From Reticulascus tulasneorum (lineage: Eukaryota; Ascomycota; Sordariomycetes; Glomerellales; Reticulascaceae), in assembly GCA_001557505.1 (NCBI GenBank), contig LSAX01000003.1, forward strand, positions 3,162,001-3,226,000: DNA of 64,000 nt. Reading direction: 5' to 3'. The translations under genes were made by a program, and so were the position numbers. Of the stretch, positions 1-19,552 are shown piece by piece. Within the stretch, counting starts at the first letter, position 1. The number at the start of each line of letters is the position of its first letter. The notes beneath the pieces are model-generated. The model saw only the letters and a list, made by a program, of their open reading frames with translations. It was not told the DNA's origin and made no database searches.

Positions 1-203
<203 letters not shown>

Positions 204-1771
204 TGTGGATGATGGATTTGGATGGTGTTTGATGAATTTTAGTGCTTGTGTTGTTGGGTGTGCGATGTTGGAGTGGCTGAAGTGGGTGATGTGTAAGAGA
301 AGAAAAGGTTGTAGAGGTGGTGGGCGGGTGGGAAATAAATAGGAAGGCGAATAGGCGGCAAGGGCGAGTGATTGAGGACACCAAGCGAGTGGCCTGTGCG
401 CTTTTCTGGGAAACCCCCCCGTTGATTTTGGGGACTATCAGGCTCAAAAAAATAAAGCCGCAGCTGACGGGATTTGGGGCTTTGTTGTTGTCGCTTTAAA
501 TGCCTAATTTTGATTGGCCGATAACTACCCATTTCTGAGCAAGGAGATCGTGCATGACGTGGTACGGGAGTACATTGCACCCACCCCACCTCCATCTGCC
601 CGATTAGGCTTATTTTCATTTTCCTTTTTTAATACTAGTGGTTTATTCTTATGTAGCATGGGATATTTCGAAGACTCTGTGTCAAACATACGCAGACGTC
701 GCAAACCAACCGTGTCTTGGAGCGAGGGAGATCCTATGTACGTATCTAGATTTGAGGAAGTAGCTTGGTTACCGAAAGATAGTTAGTGCACAGGCCGATG
801 GAACGCCAAGCCAACAAGAAAGTGAGCTCTAGTAGTCAGACTATGGCATTGCGGCAGACACATTCGGAAGATTTCTCTGTATTAGCAGGAATAATAATTG
901 CGCCTGCCCAGGCAGACTCGGACTACGTATGCATGTTGTCTTTTCTGTTCTAGTGCGGCAATCTGCGAAGATGGTCAGCCCTCTGGATATCCTGCAATGT
1001 TCCCAGCAGCAAGCTCATCGCTTCTACAGATAGCAACTGCCCATGCTGGCAAGCGGTACGACGAGCGACATAGGAGGATATGCATCATCATCAACAGCAG
1101 AGTCACTGTAGATGGTGCTTTGCTGCTCGCTCTGAACTGGCCTGACAAGGCAAAGGAAACCAATGGGGGTTCAGTATGCATGCCAGGCAAGTGGGTAGAT
1201 CAAGTTTAAAGTACATAAGCCGCCAGGACATTCGTCCAAGAACCTATAGACTGAGTGCGTACCTACCTTGTGTCCCTAGTGTACCTATGCCGTCTTTGTG
1301 GATATCTTTGCATCACAAGTGAGTGGGAGTTGGGCGGGAGTTGATGAGGCAGGCGTCAATATCAGTGGCCCTTGCAATAATTAAACGGCAAGCTCTTTCT
1401 CTCTCATTGGTGCGCGCCGAAAGGAAAACAGGTACGTACTCATCTAAACGTCTGCGGGTGTTCAAAATACCTTTTGTCTGGGGTTGGCTTGAATATCCAC
1501 AATGGTCTGTGCCCGCCAGTCCCAACTTGGAAAATAAATTTTGGTTTGTTTTGATTTTCCCCCCCTCGCGTCAGAGCTGCAAGGTACGTACCCGATTTTC
1601 TGGCTGATCTTGAATCTGACTGGGCCTGCACCTCCGCGATATAAAGCTCCCCAAGCTGCCCGCGTCTCATCTTTTTCCAAACCCCACGTACTTGCACCAA
1701 CCATCTTGAGCCTCAATCTCACTTCAAGCTCCCCACCAACACACAAAACTTTTAACCAACCCTCTATCAAC
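204..1771. promoter_or_regulatory. Shared divergent H3/H4 promoter region
   Basis: No convincing gene lies between the two histone start codons. On the H4 side a TATAAA lies at 1640-1645, about 130 bp before the ATG, followed by a pyrimidine-rich leader. On the H3 side a T/A-rich TATA-like stretch lies near 331-341, about 130 bp from its start codon. Small open frames here lack codon signal and overlap on both strands. Sharing of cell-cycle regulation is inferred from the divergent arrangement; no specific regulatory motif was recognised. Confidence 0.6.
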
Positions 1772-2201
<430 letters not shown>

Positions 2202-5200
2202 ATGTGGTCTTGTCGTTGCATGTCTGTTACGAATCTTTCTTGGGCCATGACGCGATCCACCTGTCGCGGTGGCATCAACGGACTTTGGGTGTGGAGTGCT
2301 TTGTCATGATGACTATGGGACCGGTTGATTTTTGGGTGTTTACTGTACCATAAGGGCAAATATTGGGGGGTTCCACATGGATGGATTGGCTTGAAATATA
2401 ATCAATCCCTCATAGAGGTACTTGTTTTGAACAATTCGCGTCTCCCATTCGTAGTCGTGTCACTGTCTCCATGGATAGCCAGTCGTATTTTTGGAGCGCG
2501 TCAGTGGGCTCGCGGTATGATGCTCGTCCCTCTGCGTTTGTGTCAGCCCTCTGTTAATCTGGCTGTATGGGACAGCAGGCGTTCGCTTGCATCCCCTTGG
2601 CGTAGAACAGAGTGGTAAATAGTACCCGTCGGCCTCGTAGTTTCCAGGCGTCATGTTTTTCGAGTGGGTGGGTTATGGGACAGCATCCATGCTCCCAACT
2701 ATTCAGCAATAAAATTCGCTGCGAACGGTAGACTGTCATTCTTACCATGCGAGCACCATTTATACAGGATCTTGATGTCGTTGACGAGGCTTCATCTCAC
2801 CTAATCCAACCTAATCCATCGCTCTTGTGCCATCTCGCGTGTTACTATGCGAAATGCTGGTGATTGGCTGCCTTGACGTACATTTATCACTCTGGTCCCA
2901 AGTTGTACGAACAATGCTGAGTGTAGCACCCATCAGTGCGCCGCTTTGTAGTATACCCCAAGTCGGCCTTCCGCCAGTATCAATCTGGCAAATCCTAGAT
3001 ACTGCAGTTGCACATCACCATCTGATGATTTGCTGGAGAGCTATGAGCGGCCTTGCAGCACACCTACCGGTATTTGGACTTGCATGTGCATCCTCGGAAC
3101 CAGTGGTCGCATTCATGTCCATCGATCCCCTCGTCGATTTGTTTGGTTGTTCTTGGTCGACAACTTCTGTAGCACTCTTTGTCTTTGCTTGTTAGTGCTG
3201 CTCTCGGACGCTGGTCATGTCCGTTCGGTGCCTCAAAGGTTCTGGCGCGACCGATGATATGGTCGACTTTCATTCCTCAGCTAGACCATAAGTCGGTACT
3301 GGAGTTACTTGGGCAGCTCAGTTTCTCATTGGTGGATTGCTTGACGCATGGTATTCGCAAAGAGAACTTGAACATACTGGAAGGCGGTCTTGATTCGTAT
3401 AGTCGAAATTCATTTGTAGTTGTGCCGTTCTAGTCTTGGTATACGTGTGGTCCCCTTCCATTCAATACGAATTTGTATATTAACATGAAATAATGAATTG
3501 CTCGCGCCAGCAGGGGCACACTGCTGGACTAGTCGCCCATGTTATTAGACTGCCCCGAGAACTGTGAAATGTTCGAGTTAGGTTTACACTTCTCCGAATA
3601 GTAACTATCTTGATACTGGCACTGCCATGGGCCGACATGGGCGGAGTTGCAGGGACACCCTCACTCGCAGGGTATTATCGACATCCTCCTCCTTCTGGTC
3701 TTACGAGAACCACTCGTCCTCGACGCCAGTATCTCAACTGTAGCCATTGAGCTCTTCCATCGACCCTTGTCGAGGATTCGCGTAGTTCCTCGCCATTTAT
3801 GACTTGTCAGGGAGTGTGTATTTCCCCTTCCAGTACCTGTGTGCGGCTATCTGCGCTGCTAAGCCTATACGAAATGCCCATTGGTGTTCCGTTTGGGGAA
3901 CTGTAGGCGATCCAGGACACGAACACTGTGGCGTCATAAACTGCCTTCAGATTCCATGGCGTTGTGTGTCTTATTGTCTTAGTGTGGACTGTGCTGGAGA
4001 CGAAGGTCGATCGGGTACGTCTTTCGGTCGCAAGATAGGTCTCGTATGCTAGTCGTAGGATCATTGTTATTACTACACGCTCTACAGTAAGTTGATAGCA
4101 AACGAAGCGTTGCAGCGACGAGGGCAGAGTGAGAACAGTCTAAATAATTCAGATTGCTCAAGAGTTAGTCGCGGTCGACATGTTCCCGCGTTTATGTCGG
4201 TACAAAACAAACAGCCGCGGCATTTGAACCTCTTTTTTACTTCCACCGCCGAATGATTGATATGATAGCCCGTGACACGGTCCTCTCAGCCTATAGGTTT
4301 CCATCTGGCCAATTCGTGATGATTTGTCCCCAGCTGTTGGCGCTGGTAAGCATTGGCCACTTGCTTGTCAGATACCATCAAAATGTCTTGCCGGTGTAGA
4401 TTTCACACGTAGTACACGCAATACGTCTTTAGACGACTAGCCTTGGGCCGCGCAAGTGTCTTCTGAGAACAAAGCCCGAAGCCCTTCGGGCAACACACCA
4501 CCAGTACGAAAGCTTACATACATCATGTACCTGGATAAGTCAATAACTGTCATCAGCAAGCAGGAAGCTTGACTCCAGTGCTCACCCTTATATATGAACA
4601 TGGATATGTGTGTTTTAATTGGTTAATTCAGCACCACTTTTGCGAAGGGACAAGAGGGTCTAGATAAATGAGCCAATCTGTGACGAGCTCGGTGGCATGC
4701 TGCAGGTGACCGCGAGTGACGACTTCCTTGGCCTAAGATAGAAAAGAATCATGACCTCTCAGCAACAATGTTTGATCCAAGGCAAGCTAAAGACGCCAGG
4801 CACAGCCGTACTAGGGAGCTACTGGCCAGCCGCATATATGATATTGTCGATAGACTCGTGTCTGTCACAGGATTCCCTGACCTTACCCAGTTCTCACCCC
4901 ACAATTCGTGTTATTTACAACCCGATTAGGTGCAGTCCAAGGCAGCCTGGAGGCCACCACTGAAGTCAAAAGATTTGGGTCTGGCGGCACGCATTTGTAC
5001 ATGCATCTGAGCCGCACCCAAACGGCACTGCTAGCAGGACTATGCGACGTTGTCCGACAATTATGGTACGTTCCTCGGCATAGAGGATGCGAGACAACGA
5101 TACACAGGCAGCTCGAGTTGCACACGGGTTAACTTACATAGCAAGCATCAACACATGGGCTTAGGCCGCATCGGCTGAAGAGGTAACTACACCGTGGAAT

Positions 5201-8200
5201 TACAAACCACAGCGAGCTATTACATGGTGTGCCGTAACAACCCTGCCATTTCAACTAGAGAAAGAAGTGCAGCTCAAGCACCTGAAGTGCAACGGTTGCC
5301 GCTCTTGACTAGTTAGATATAGAGTACGGGGTCATCCAGATAGTGACAGTTAGGCGAAACGGCAAAGTCTTGCACGGACAATCGACATGTTGCCCCGTGA
5401 GTCTGCTCAATCAGGAGCAAGCAGCCCGGAGATGGCTCATCATCATGGTCAATTACTCGATAGTGCTATAGTATGACCGAAAGTGATCGTGACCACAATC
5501 CAAGAAGCCCCTGGCCTTTATTTGAGCTATACGTGAGCTTGCCATGAAGAACCCTACTGATGACCACCGACGAGTCACGTTTGCAGCTTCGACTGTTTTG
5601 ATGGTATAGAATTCGTGACTTCAATTTGACACAAATAGATAAACCCGGCGCAGCTTTAGACAGAGCATTGTGAGACGTATACGACTCTCCAGAAAACGAC
5701 AGCCACGAGGCTCGGCCGTTAACTCAATCAACCGCCCTCCGTGCGCATCTACCGCAGCAAGTAAGGATTAAGGATTGTGAAAATTGTTCGAGCCCGGCAA
5801 GTGGAGACCAAAATAAATATCGCTGGCCGCTTATGCATCTCGAAGGTATGAATCACGGAGTTTGTTTGGATTAACGACATGCCCGGTCGTTCTTCGCTAA
5901 ACCTCGGAAGGCGCCGGTCACGCGAGGGAAGTCCGAACGCCAGCTTCTAGATCTTTGCTTGATGTGGTACACACCATAAAATGCATGTAGAGTAAACTTG
6001 ATTACAGTGCAGAAGGTCCATCAACAGCGGGGTTCCTAGTACATGTGCTGTTATGTGTCCGTGGTAAGCCCACCCAACCATGCTACCTTCTGCAAAATAC
6101 CACATAATTAGGTCTCCACTCCTAAATTTAGCATCGGCAACTGGAACGGCAAGATGGGTACTGTGTCCCAACCCGTCGGGACCACACTGTGGAGAAATAG
6201 ATTCATGTTGTGGATTCATCTTGATTTGTTATCCAGCACAAGCAAATGCATCTACGTATCTGTATTAATGTACATAATAGTCAGCCACCAGGGACAAAGC
6301 GGGCGTCATTGCAAGTGACATCGGCGAATACCAATAGCACAACGTTGTCAAGGCTGAATATCTGGAGATATTCTGGAAGTGTAAGAATGCTATACGCATG
6401 GCGCAATTTTCTGCGGAGGGAGATGCCCAGTAGCCATCATACATTCTAGCGGCGCTGTCATGGGCAAGTTGACGATGGGAAATACTTCCGAAATTGGGAG
6501 GGTTTGAAAGTTTCCAGTCTCCCAACGCACCGACCTGCATGCTTTCAGAAAAAGCCGCATTTGTAAACAGGGGGCTTTGAAAAAGCATTGTACAGCCTCT
6601 TCGGCATATGGAATCAATTACTCATGGCAGCTGCCAAAGGAAAAGCGCTGATCAATTGTCTTGCAAGCATTACACCAACTTACTGTTTTACCGAAGCCCT
6701 AGATTTGGTCATTCAGCTTCGGGCTTTTAACTCGTTTACGCTGAACACACGCTACAAATTAATTACCAAGCGACGGGGAAATGCGATTTCCCGGAGAAAG
6801 GATTTTCTCGAAGAGTCGGGAAGAAACCGGAGGCAGTGAGTGAGTGTGTCGCTTCCACGGACCCGCCGAGGCGACCATTTTTACCAGGCACCTAGAGCAT
6901 GCAGCGCTAAGGAGGCCTGGCCAAAAATGCAATGCAGCGTCTAGGCCGTATCGCAGCAAATGTAAGTCCAAGAACCTTGGAAAGGATTCGGGAACTGTCG
7001 AGGAAACCGTATATGGTGTTTCCTGCTGAGCCGCAGCTCTCTGAGTGTTGCAGCTTCATACTCGACTAGGCAATTTTCCTTCCTAGGGCTTTCAGTACGG
7101 AGTTACTTCGTGCCCATCCAAAGGGTATTCAGCCCTTGAGCCCGTCATCAACCACGAAGGCTTTCTCTGTCGCTCAATCCTGTGCTTGGTGCATTTACCT
7201 AGATCATATTTGGAAATTCTTTCGCTCCCAGGACCCAGGCCCTGCGACCATTACTACAGACGTTTTTACTGAAGGGGACGAAGACGAAATTCGAGCGCCA
7301 TAGCCCTACTTTGCTGCTAGGTAGCGAAAGGTGCTACAGCAGTAGTCCGTACCTCGGCTGAGCTGCACGATGAAATCCCCAATGCCTGTAGATCTCTGCA
7401 ATTATGGTCGGGTCGGCCAAAGCGAACCTCGCTTTCTACAGGGGGTGTGCGTCCCGCGAGACGGGTTTAGCTCGGCATCCGAACCCAGAGGCACCAAGCT
7501 AGCAATGCAGGTCAAGCACTTCCAGCCGTGACTTCGGCACCACGAGGCCTCTTGTCCTAAACGCCGCACGATGCGAAGGTCGGCGTTAGGGGTCATACAT
7601 GGAAACCCGACTGCTTGTAATTTGTTGGTCGAATAAATCGTGCGATTTGTCACTATCGCGCAATGTAACATGCCGGGCATAGGTGAGATACGTAACACTC
7701 GGATGGGTCTGCGAACAAGAGATGGCGATGAGATATTATGGCGCTACTAATCTGAAATACAGTCATCATGTGACTGTTTGCGATGCCTGACCAGCGCAAC
7801 CTCAAGAGTCATCGGCTTTGGCGCGATCGGGCGAGCCCAGACGCCGCTGCCTCGCTGGGTTCGCAAGAATCCTGGGCAGTGCTGAGCCACACGGTCTTAT
7901 TCCCGAGCAGACGCAAGCCGGTTGTGGCTGGTATCTACTTGAGGGCTAGCTGGCCACCACAGCACAATGAAGATCCATGGCAGTGAAGACGGGACGGGAT
8001 GGATGGATGCATGGGCGCCATTCACAGGAAGACAGCGTCTTCAGCCATTCAGTGTAGGAGCCACAACGGATGGATTATCAATTGCCGAAAATGGGAAGCG
8101 GTGGCTTGACTTCAAAACTAGCGCCAAGATCTGGGAACGGCTTGGATGTGCTGAGAGTCATGTCGGAGGAAAATTTTCGCATCGGTCCAGCCAGCGTTTG

Positions 8201-9366
8201 CGGAGGAGGGAGACAAAGAGGGTGACTGCAAGTGGGTCAGTTGATCGGGAATCCAGGGACACGAGCACAAAGTGCATAACAGGAAGAAGAGAAAGCCATT
8301 CATCACAGTGTGGCAGCCCCAGCAGTCATCCGGTACCTGCAGTGGCTTGCTTCGGCTTCGACGAGATTGGGTCTGGAAGCAGCAGAATATGTGGCTGTGC
8401 AGCAACGGGGCTACCAGCCCGACAGGGATTTGCGACCCAAAGTAGGTAATAAGTACGTATTTGTTGTACCCATCCATGTACGTAGGTACTTGCAGCACTA
8501 CGTGCCAATCCATCCACTGTGATGCGCCCAAATTCATACGTCATTCCACGCGCGCGAGTCCAGATCGATCATCTGCCCACACCCCGAATGCAGTGAATCT
8601 TTTTCATGCGCACCCACCACCCACCACCCACCCACCCAGCAGCAGCGAAGAAGCAGCGCCGGATGGTGGTGTTTGGGACCACTGTACAATTCTCTCGACT
8701 TTTCATTCGCAAATCTCGCTTGCGCGTGCGGAATTATAATTAAACATTTTCAGGCATCCCCAACTACGAGCTTCCTTTTTACGGGACTCCATCCTCAGTC
8801 ATCAGCATACGAGAAGCCGACGGAGGGTTCGAGAATAACTCCGAACAGCACTGGACCACATCATCAAGGCGCCGGCCTCCAACGACACGGCGCTCCCCCG
8901 CCGCCACAACAAGCCCACATTCCACCAGCCGTCTCCCTGCGGGACTGCACCGACGTCAATTTTTCGACGACAGTTGCATTAACGCACTGAAAAATAACCG
9001 TCGGACGGTCTGCACGGATCCACGCCCAAAGGTACAAGGTACAACGGGCGGCCGCGGATACACTCACCACCGTGGCAGGACACAGCGAGTCCAACAAAAA
9101 CCGGTTGGGGTCTTGGGAGTTCCCCGGCATTCTATTCCATAACGTGGGTGGTCCTGCTTGATTAGTTACCCGACCTACGTGGGTGACTACGTCTTAGTAC
9201 CACACCCTTCGTACTCGCAGGGTTCCTCGGGACCACTAGCCGGCCCCTCCGCCCTTTTTGCAATCATTCTTATTTATAAGTCGGCTTCCCTCCATTGTTC
9301 GCCACCTCCCCTTCACCTACATTACCACTTGAACACCTACGCCCCCATACCGCAAAACATCACATC
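2202..9366. other. Long gene-poor interval, normal GC
   Basis: About 7.2 kb between the H4 stop and the zinc-finger gene start. No open frame here has a recognisable domain or a convincing exon series; the longest (plus strand 7967-8449) is low-complexity and unlike any family I know. There is no AT-rich RIP signature and no obvious transposon end. A short perfect inverted repeat (GCCCGAA, loop GCCC, TTCGGGC) lies at 4474-4491, and a CACCC-rich stretch near 8611-8640. The last kilobase probably holds the promoter and 5' leader of the zinc-finger gene, with a TATTTATAAG at about 9270-9279 and a pyrimidine-rich leader. Confidence 0.6.
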
Positions 9367-11352
9367 ATGTTGTTGACCCAACCAAGAACTTTCCAACATC
9401 AGCAACAACGCTCGCAGCAATACTATCCGCATTCAATCGAAACCAACTTTGACAATAGCTTCGACGATTCTACGCACGACCACCAGTCAGTGGGCATCTC
9501 GCCATCGCCGCTCTCGACACAGTCTCTGTTGACGCAGTACTCACTCGCACCGCACACGCCGCTGTCCCTCGACTTCCCGCAGTCCACCTCCTCGAACTCC
9601 TTTGACGACGGCTCCTTGAGCTTGAGCCAACCGCCAGAACTGATGCAGTCAGACTCGTGGGTGCTGGGAAACCAATTCACGCCAAAGTCGGTTGGTAGAT
9701 TTTCTCACCACCGAGAATCCTCGCTGTCGTCCTTGGGGTCGGCTGGACCTGCGTCGCCCTTCAGCCACTCCACGTCGAACCCGCACATCGCGGTGACGGA
9801 TTCAGCAAGCGATGGCTTCAACGACATGCATGCACACGACAGCAACTCATATTACCAGCTAGCCAAGTCCATGCCGGCATCTCACGACAACTTGTACTCC
9901 AGCTACAATAACTTCAGCAACATGGAGCATTCAGAGATGAGCTATCCGTCAGCGATATCAGCTCAAAGGCACAGGGCCGACCGGGGCTTACTGCCGGCAC
10001 CGGATTTCTCCATGGGCCCAACTAGATCACACCCCGCCTCGGTGGCGAGCTCGATCGCTGGTGACTCACCTGCCACGCCATCGCTTGGGGAGCCTGAAGA
10101 TGACAGGAGGCGAAAAGCTGGTAAGGACTTCGTGTACCCTGACGTATTCTTAAGCCCAAGCTTATCTGTTTTCAATGGTGCAGCATTTCACAGTGTTCCA
10201 AAACTTGACCGCACCATGACAGACATATACAGCGACGAGCTCTACAGCCCAAACTTCACTATCACTTCGGCTTCGCCGTCGCAGAACCACACAGCTGTGT
10301 CTCCGAGCAATGATGTATTTGCACAGAGACTTCACGCCGCCAACAACCAACATCTGAGTGCGGCAGCGCACTCGCCTGTGTCATCTACTTCAAGGGACAG
10401 GTCGCCCTTCCGCCAGGGGTCGCCGCTTGCACCCGGATTGTCTCACGACTTCACCAACCCACTGAACGCATCACGATTACCTTTCAACTCGGCTCATCGA
10501 ATGAGGGAGCAAAAGGTTGAGCAGGATGCGCAGCTGATGAGGCAGAAGATGTCTATGAAATCGGAACCAGAGACTCCAAAGACTATATCACCCAAGGATG
10601 CCATTCTCGAGTTTCAGGAGCCAGAGGGCGAGTCGAACTTCCCTCTCTTCCCGCAGCAGGACACAATCGATTTTGACGTCGACCAGTTGAGCAAGGCTGT
10701 GTCGGCCCACGATCAAAACAGCTCTTATCAGCGCTCAGACTCGCACAACGCTCACGATGGCGGTTCCTTCTCTTACTTGTCGTCTCACTTGTCTACGGGT
10801 GTTCAAATTCCGCAGCAATACCCCTTCATCGCTCATTCCAGGCACCAAGACACGCCGCCACGGCTTAGCCCGGCAGAATCGACTCCGAGTTCGGCGGGTA
10901 CGCCTATGAGCTTGCAAAAACCAGGGGGAACAGCAGCTGATGGAGGTACATACACATGCACATATCATGGTTGCAGTTTACGTTTCGAAACGCCGATGCT
11001 ATTACAGAAGCATAAGCGTGAAGGGCACAGGCAGGCTCAAGCGTTGGCTTCTCCCCGCAGGAGCGATAGCGGCATGACGTCGAGTCTACTCAACAGTCAA
11101 GCTGGACCACACCGCTGCGACCGCATCAACCCCAGCACCGGAAAGTCGTGTAACACGATCTTCTCACGGCCTTACGATTTGACCAGACATGAGGATACAA
11201 TTCACAACGCCCGCAAGCAAAAGGTTCGCTGCAACATGTGCACGGAAGAAAAAACCTTCAGCAGGGCCGATGCGCTCACCAGGCATTACAGGGTCTGCCA
11301 CCCGGACGTTGAATTTCCAGGCAAGCATCGACGACGAGGCCACAGTGGATGA
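9367..11352 (+). CDS. C2H2 zinc-finger transcription factor, Rpn4-like
   Basis: Single-exon gene for a 661-residue nuclear regulator. I chose the ATG at 9367 (MLLTQPRTFQ); the frame is open upstream but has no earlier ATG. The N-terminal half is Ser/Gln/Asn/Pro-rich and disordered, including a HQQQRSQQ stretch, as in activation regions. Three zinc fingers sit at the C-terminus: about 529-554 (CTYHGC...H...H), 582-613 (a long loop between cysteines, CDRINPSTGKSC, then SRPYDLTRHEDTIH) and 619-645 (CNMC...FSRADALTRH). The extended second finger with RPYDLTRH, followed by an FSRADALTRH finger, is what I know from fungal Rpn4-type factors, which activate proteasome genes. That assignment rests on memory of the finger sequence. 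An acidic patch (about 420-450) and a basic tail (GKHRRRG) fit a nuclear factor. It is convergent with the AROM gene. Confidence 0.8.
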   Translation: MLLTQPRTFQHQQQRSQQYYPHSIETNFDNSFDDSTHDHQSVGISPSPLSTQSLLTQYSLAPHTPLSLDFPQSTSSNSFDDGSLSLSQPPELMQSDSWVLGNQFTPKSVGRFSHHRESSLSSLGSAGPASPFSHSTSNPHIAVTDSASDGFNDMHAHDSNSYYQLAKSMPASHDNLYSSYNNFSNMEHSEMSYPSAISAQRHRADRGLLPAPDFSMGPTRSHPASVASSIAGDSPATPSLGEPEDDRRRKAGKDFVYPDVFLSPSLSVFNGAAFHSVPKLDRTMTDIYSDELYSPNFTITSASPSQNHTAVSPSNDVFAQRLHAANNQHLSAAAHSPVSSTSRDRSPFRQGSPLAPGLSHDFTNPLNASRLPFNSAHRMREQKVEQDAQLMRQKMSMKSEPETPKTISPKDAILEFQEPEGESNFPLFPQQDTIDFDVDQLSKAVSAHDQNSSYQRSDSHNAHDGGSFSYLSSHLSTGVQIPQQYPFIAHSRHQDTPPRLSPAESTPSSAGTPMSLQKPGGTAADGGTYTCTYHGCSLRFETPMLLQKHKREGHRQAQALASPRRSDSGMTSSLLNSQAGPHRCDRINPSTGKSCNTIFSRPYDLTRHEDTIHNARKQKVRCNMCTEEKTFSRADALTRHYRVCHPDVEFPGKHRRRGHSG

Positions 11353-12782
11353 AAGGCACGATACCATGGTTAGGGTAAAACCGCCAGCAATTCCTCATCG
11401 GCAAATCGGATGGATCCGGAATTCGATTCAATGGAGAAGCCAAGCGCTCACACTTGGTTTGCGCATGAGACATGACGTGGGACGAGACGCTCCGTCACTG
11501 GTCCTCATGGGGTGTGCGTGCCGCGGGGGAGGGGTGGGGTGTTGTGAAGCTACACATCCCATGCTCATACGACATTTGGTGTGGGGTGGGGCGGGATTTC
11601 GGCGCTGCTGGTTGGGCAGCCCCGATGGCGGGGCATCGAATGGATTTCAGGGTCCTCGATCTGCAAGAAGGGTCGTGCATACTGACATCATTGTGTCCGC
11701 CGCTAGTCGACCCTGTCGATCGGATTACTCCATAGTGACATCATAACGTGGTGCCACCCCTCTTTCCCCCCCGCTCGACTCTGCAATTTCTCTTACGGAC
11801 GAGACACTTTACGATCAACGACATCATTTGCGATCTGAGAAAAAATTGATGCTCGGCTGTTGCTGGACGCCAGCCCACGAAATCAGATTCTTTCGGCATG
11901 TACCAACAGTATTCGGCGAGTGGGTCGATGCAACCACCATTTTTTTCTTCGAACCTACTTGTTAGCTTTGTTCGGTCATCGACCTGGATCTACGATTTTT
12001 CCTTGCTTGCGGGTGTGTGAGTTGGCGTCATCGGTAGATATGGACGGAACACGAAGCTTCGACCATTTGCTGTTGCGAACACAAAGTCTTTACAGTAGCA
12101 AATAGTGGTTGGATTTGCTTTGATAACATTGGATATATTATTGTAATTGCAGGATCTACGATCTGTACAGTATCTCTTATTATGTTTCAAGTCGTGGAGG
12201 TAGCTATGTGACAAGCTACTGCTATAGCGGCTGGGTATGGGCTAGACAAAAGGGATCATAGCAGACCTCAATTGCTTTGAATTGGTTTGACGGAATGATT
12301 AACGATAGAGACGAAGGTGGATCATAGATAATATTACTTGGCAGGTAGAATGTGATTATATTGTGTACAGTCGCTTCCTGAGGATCTTGCACATCGTTGA
12401 AAGATGCGCAATACTGCCTGTCGCAACGCCCACGAGTTCCAGCACTTTCTCGTCACGCCCACGAGTTCCAGCACTTTCTCGTCACAAGTTTTGAATTATG
12501 TCGATTGATTTTTACTTATCGCTTATTTCCCTCCTAGTGGTAATTTTTATTTTGTGTGAGATTCTGTTGTTTTTATTAACTTCGTTCAGCAAGGAAAGCC
12601 AGCCCAGTTGACTGCACTGCTAAAAAGGTCGCGCAGCTAACGAGCAACACTTGAAGCTCAAGTAGCACATCGCAAGTCATGAGAGATGTGGAGGGATCCA
12701 ACAACCGCCGCCGCATTGCAAGTATCTCATGTGAATTCAGCCACCTTCGCAGGTCAAGTATCGGGGTTACATTTTCAATGTA
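11353..12782. other. Convergent 3' intergenic region
   Basis: Lies between the stop of the zinc-finger gene (+) and the stop of AROM (-), so it should hold two 3' UTRs. No coding frame is convincing. It contains a two-copy 29-bp tandem duplication at 12426-12484 and otherwise T-rich sequence. Confidence 0.5.
12426..12484. repeat. 29-bp tandem duplication, two copies
   Basis: Two identical adjacent 29-bp units start at 12426 and 12455, each containing CCCACGAGTTCCAGCACTTT. They lie in the 3' intergenic region downstream of AROM. Most likely a local replication-slippage duplication; no function can be read from it. Confidence 0.95.
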
Positions 12783-18752
<5,970 letters not shown>

Positions 18753-19521
18753 TGTCACGGCCATAATACGTAACCCCTCCAGCAGGTGGTTATAAACGGT
18801 AAAACATATTTACGTGATAGAACCTAGGATGGGAGGTATACATTTATACTTAGTATTATTAAATAAACTTATAATATAATATTTAACTTATTTATAATAA
18901 AAATAATATGTTAATATATAAATATTATTTATAAACTTTTATTAATAATATTATATTATTAATAAAAAGATTTTAATAATAAAATATATAATATAAAAAG
19001 TTATTAATTAAAAATATTATTATAATTTAAATATTTTATATTTTTATTTAAAAATAAAGTTTTTTATAATAATAACAACTTTAATAATATTTATTAAGAT
19101 TAACATTATAATTAATCTTAATATAATTATAAAAATAAAAATAAAAATATTTAATAATTTATTTATTATTATAAATAATAAATTTATTTTTAAATATTAA
19201 ATTTATTTTTAAATATTAAGATATAAACTTTATAATTATAAAATCAAATTAAAAAAGTTTTTATAATTAAATTTTTATATAATATATTTATTAAATCTTA
19301 TATAACAAAGAATATTAATTATTCATTTAAAAAAAATTATATTAGATTTTTAATATTTTTAATAAAATATTTAATCTTATTTATATTAAAAAAAATTTAT
19401 ATATTCATTATTAATAATTAAATAAGATTATAATAAAAAACATATATTTTTATTTTTATTTTTAAAAATGTAAAATTTAATTTTTAAAGTTAAATATTTT
19501 ATTATATTTAAGTTTAAAAGA

Positions 19522-19552
<31 letters not shown>

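Noticed and set aside
4474..4491. Short perfect inverted repeat as a terminator
   Set aside because: A 7-bp stem with no T-tract and no gene nearby; in a fungus this is not a terminator signal, and it can arise by chance.
7967..8449. 160-codon plus-strand frame upstream of the zinc-finger gene
   Set aside because: No domain, no signal peptide, a competing long frame on the other strand, and no splice context; more likely leader or promoter sequence.
8827..8843. GGTTCGAGAATAACTCC as a tRNA B box
   Set aside because: It does not match the GGTTCGAATCC consensus and has no A box upstream at tRNA spacing.
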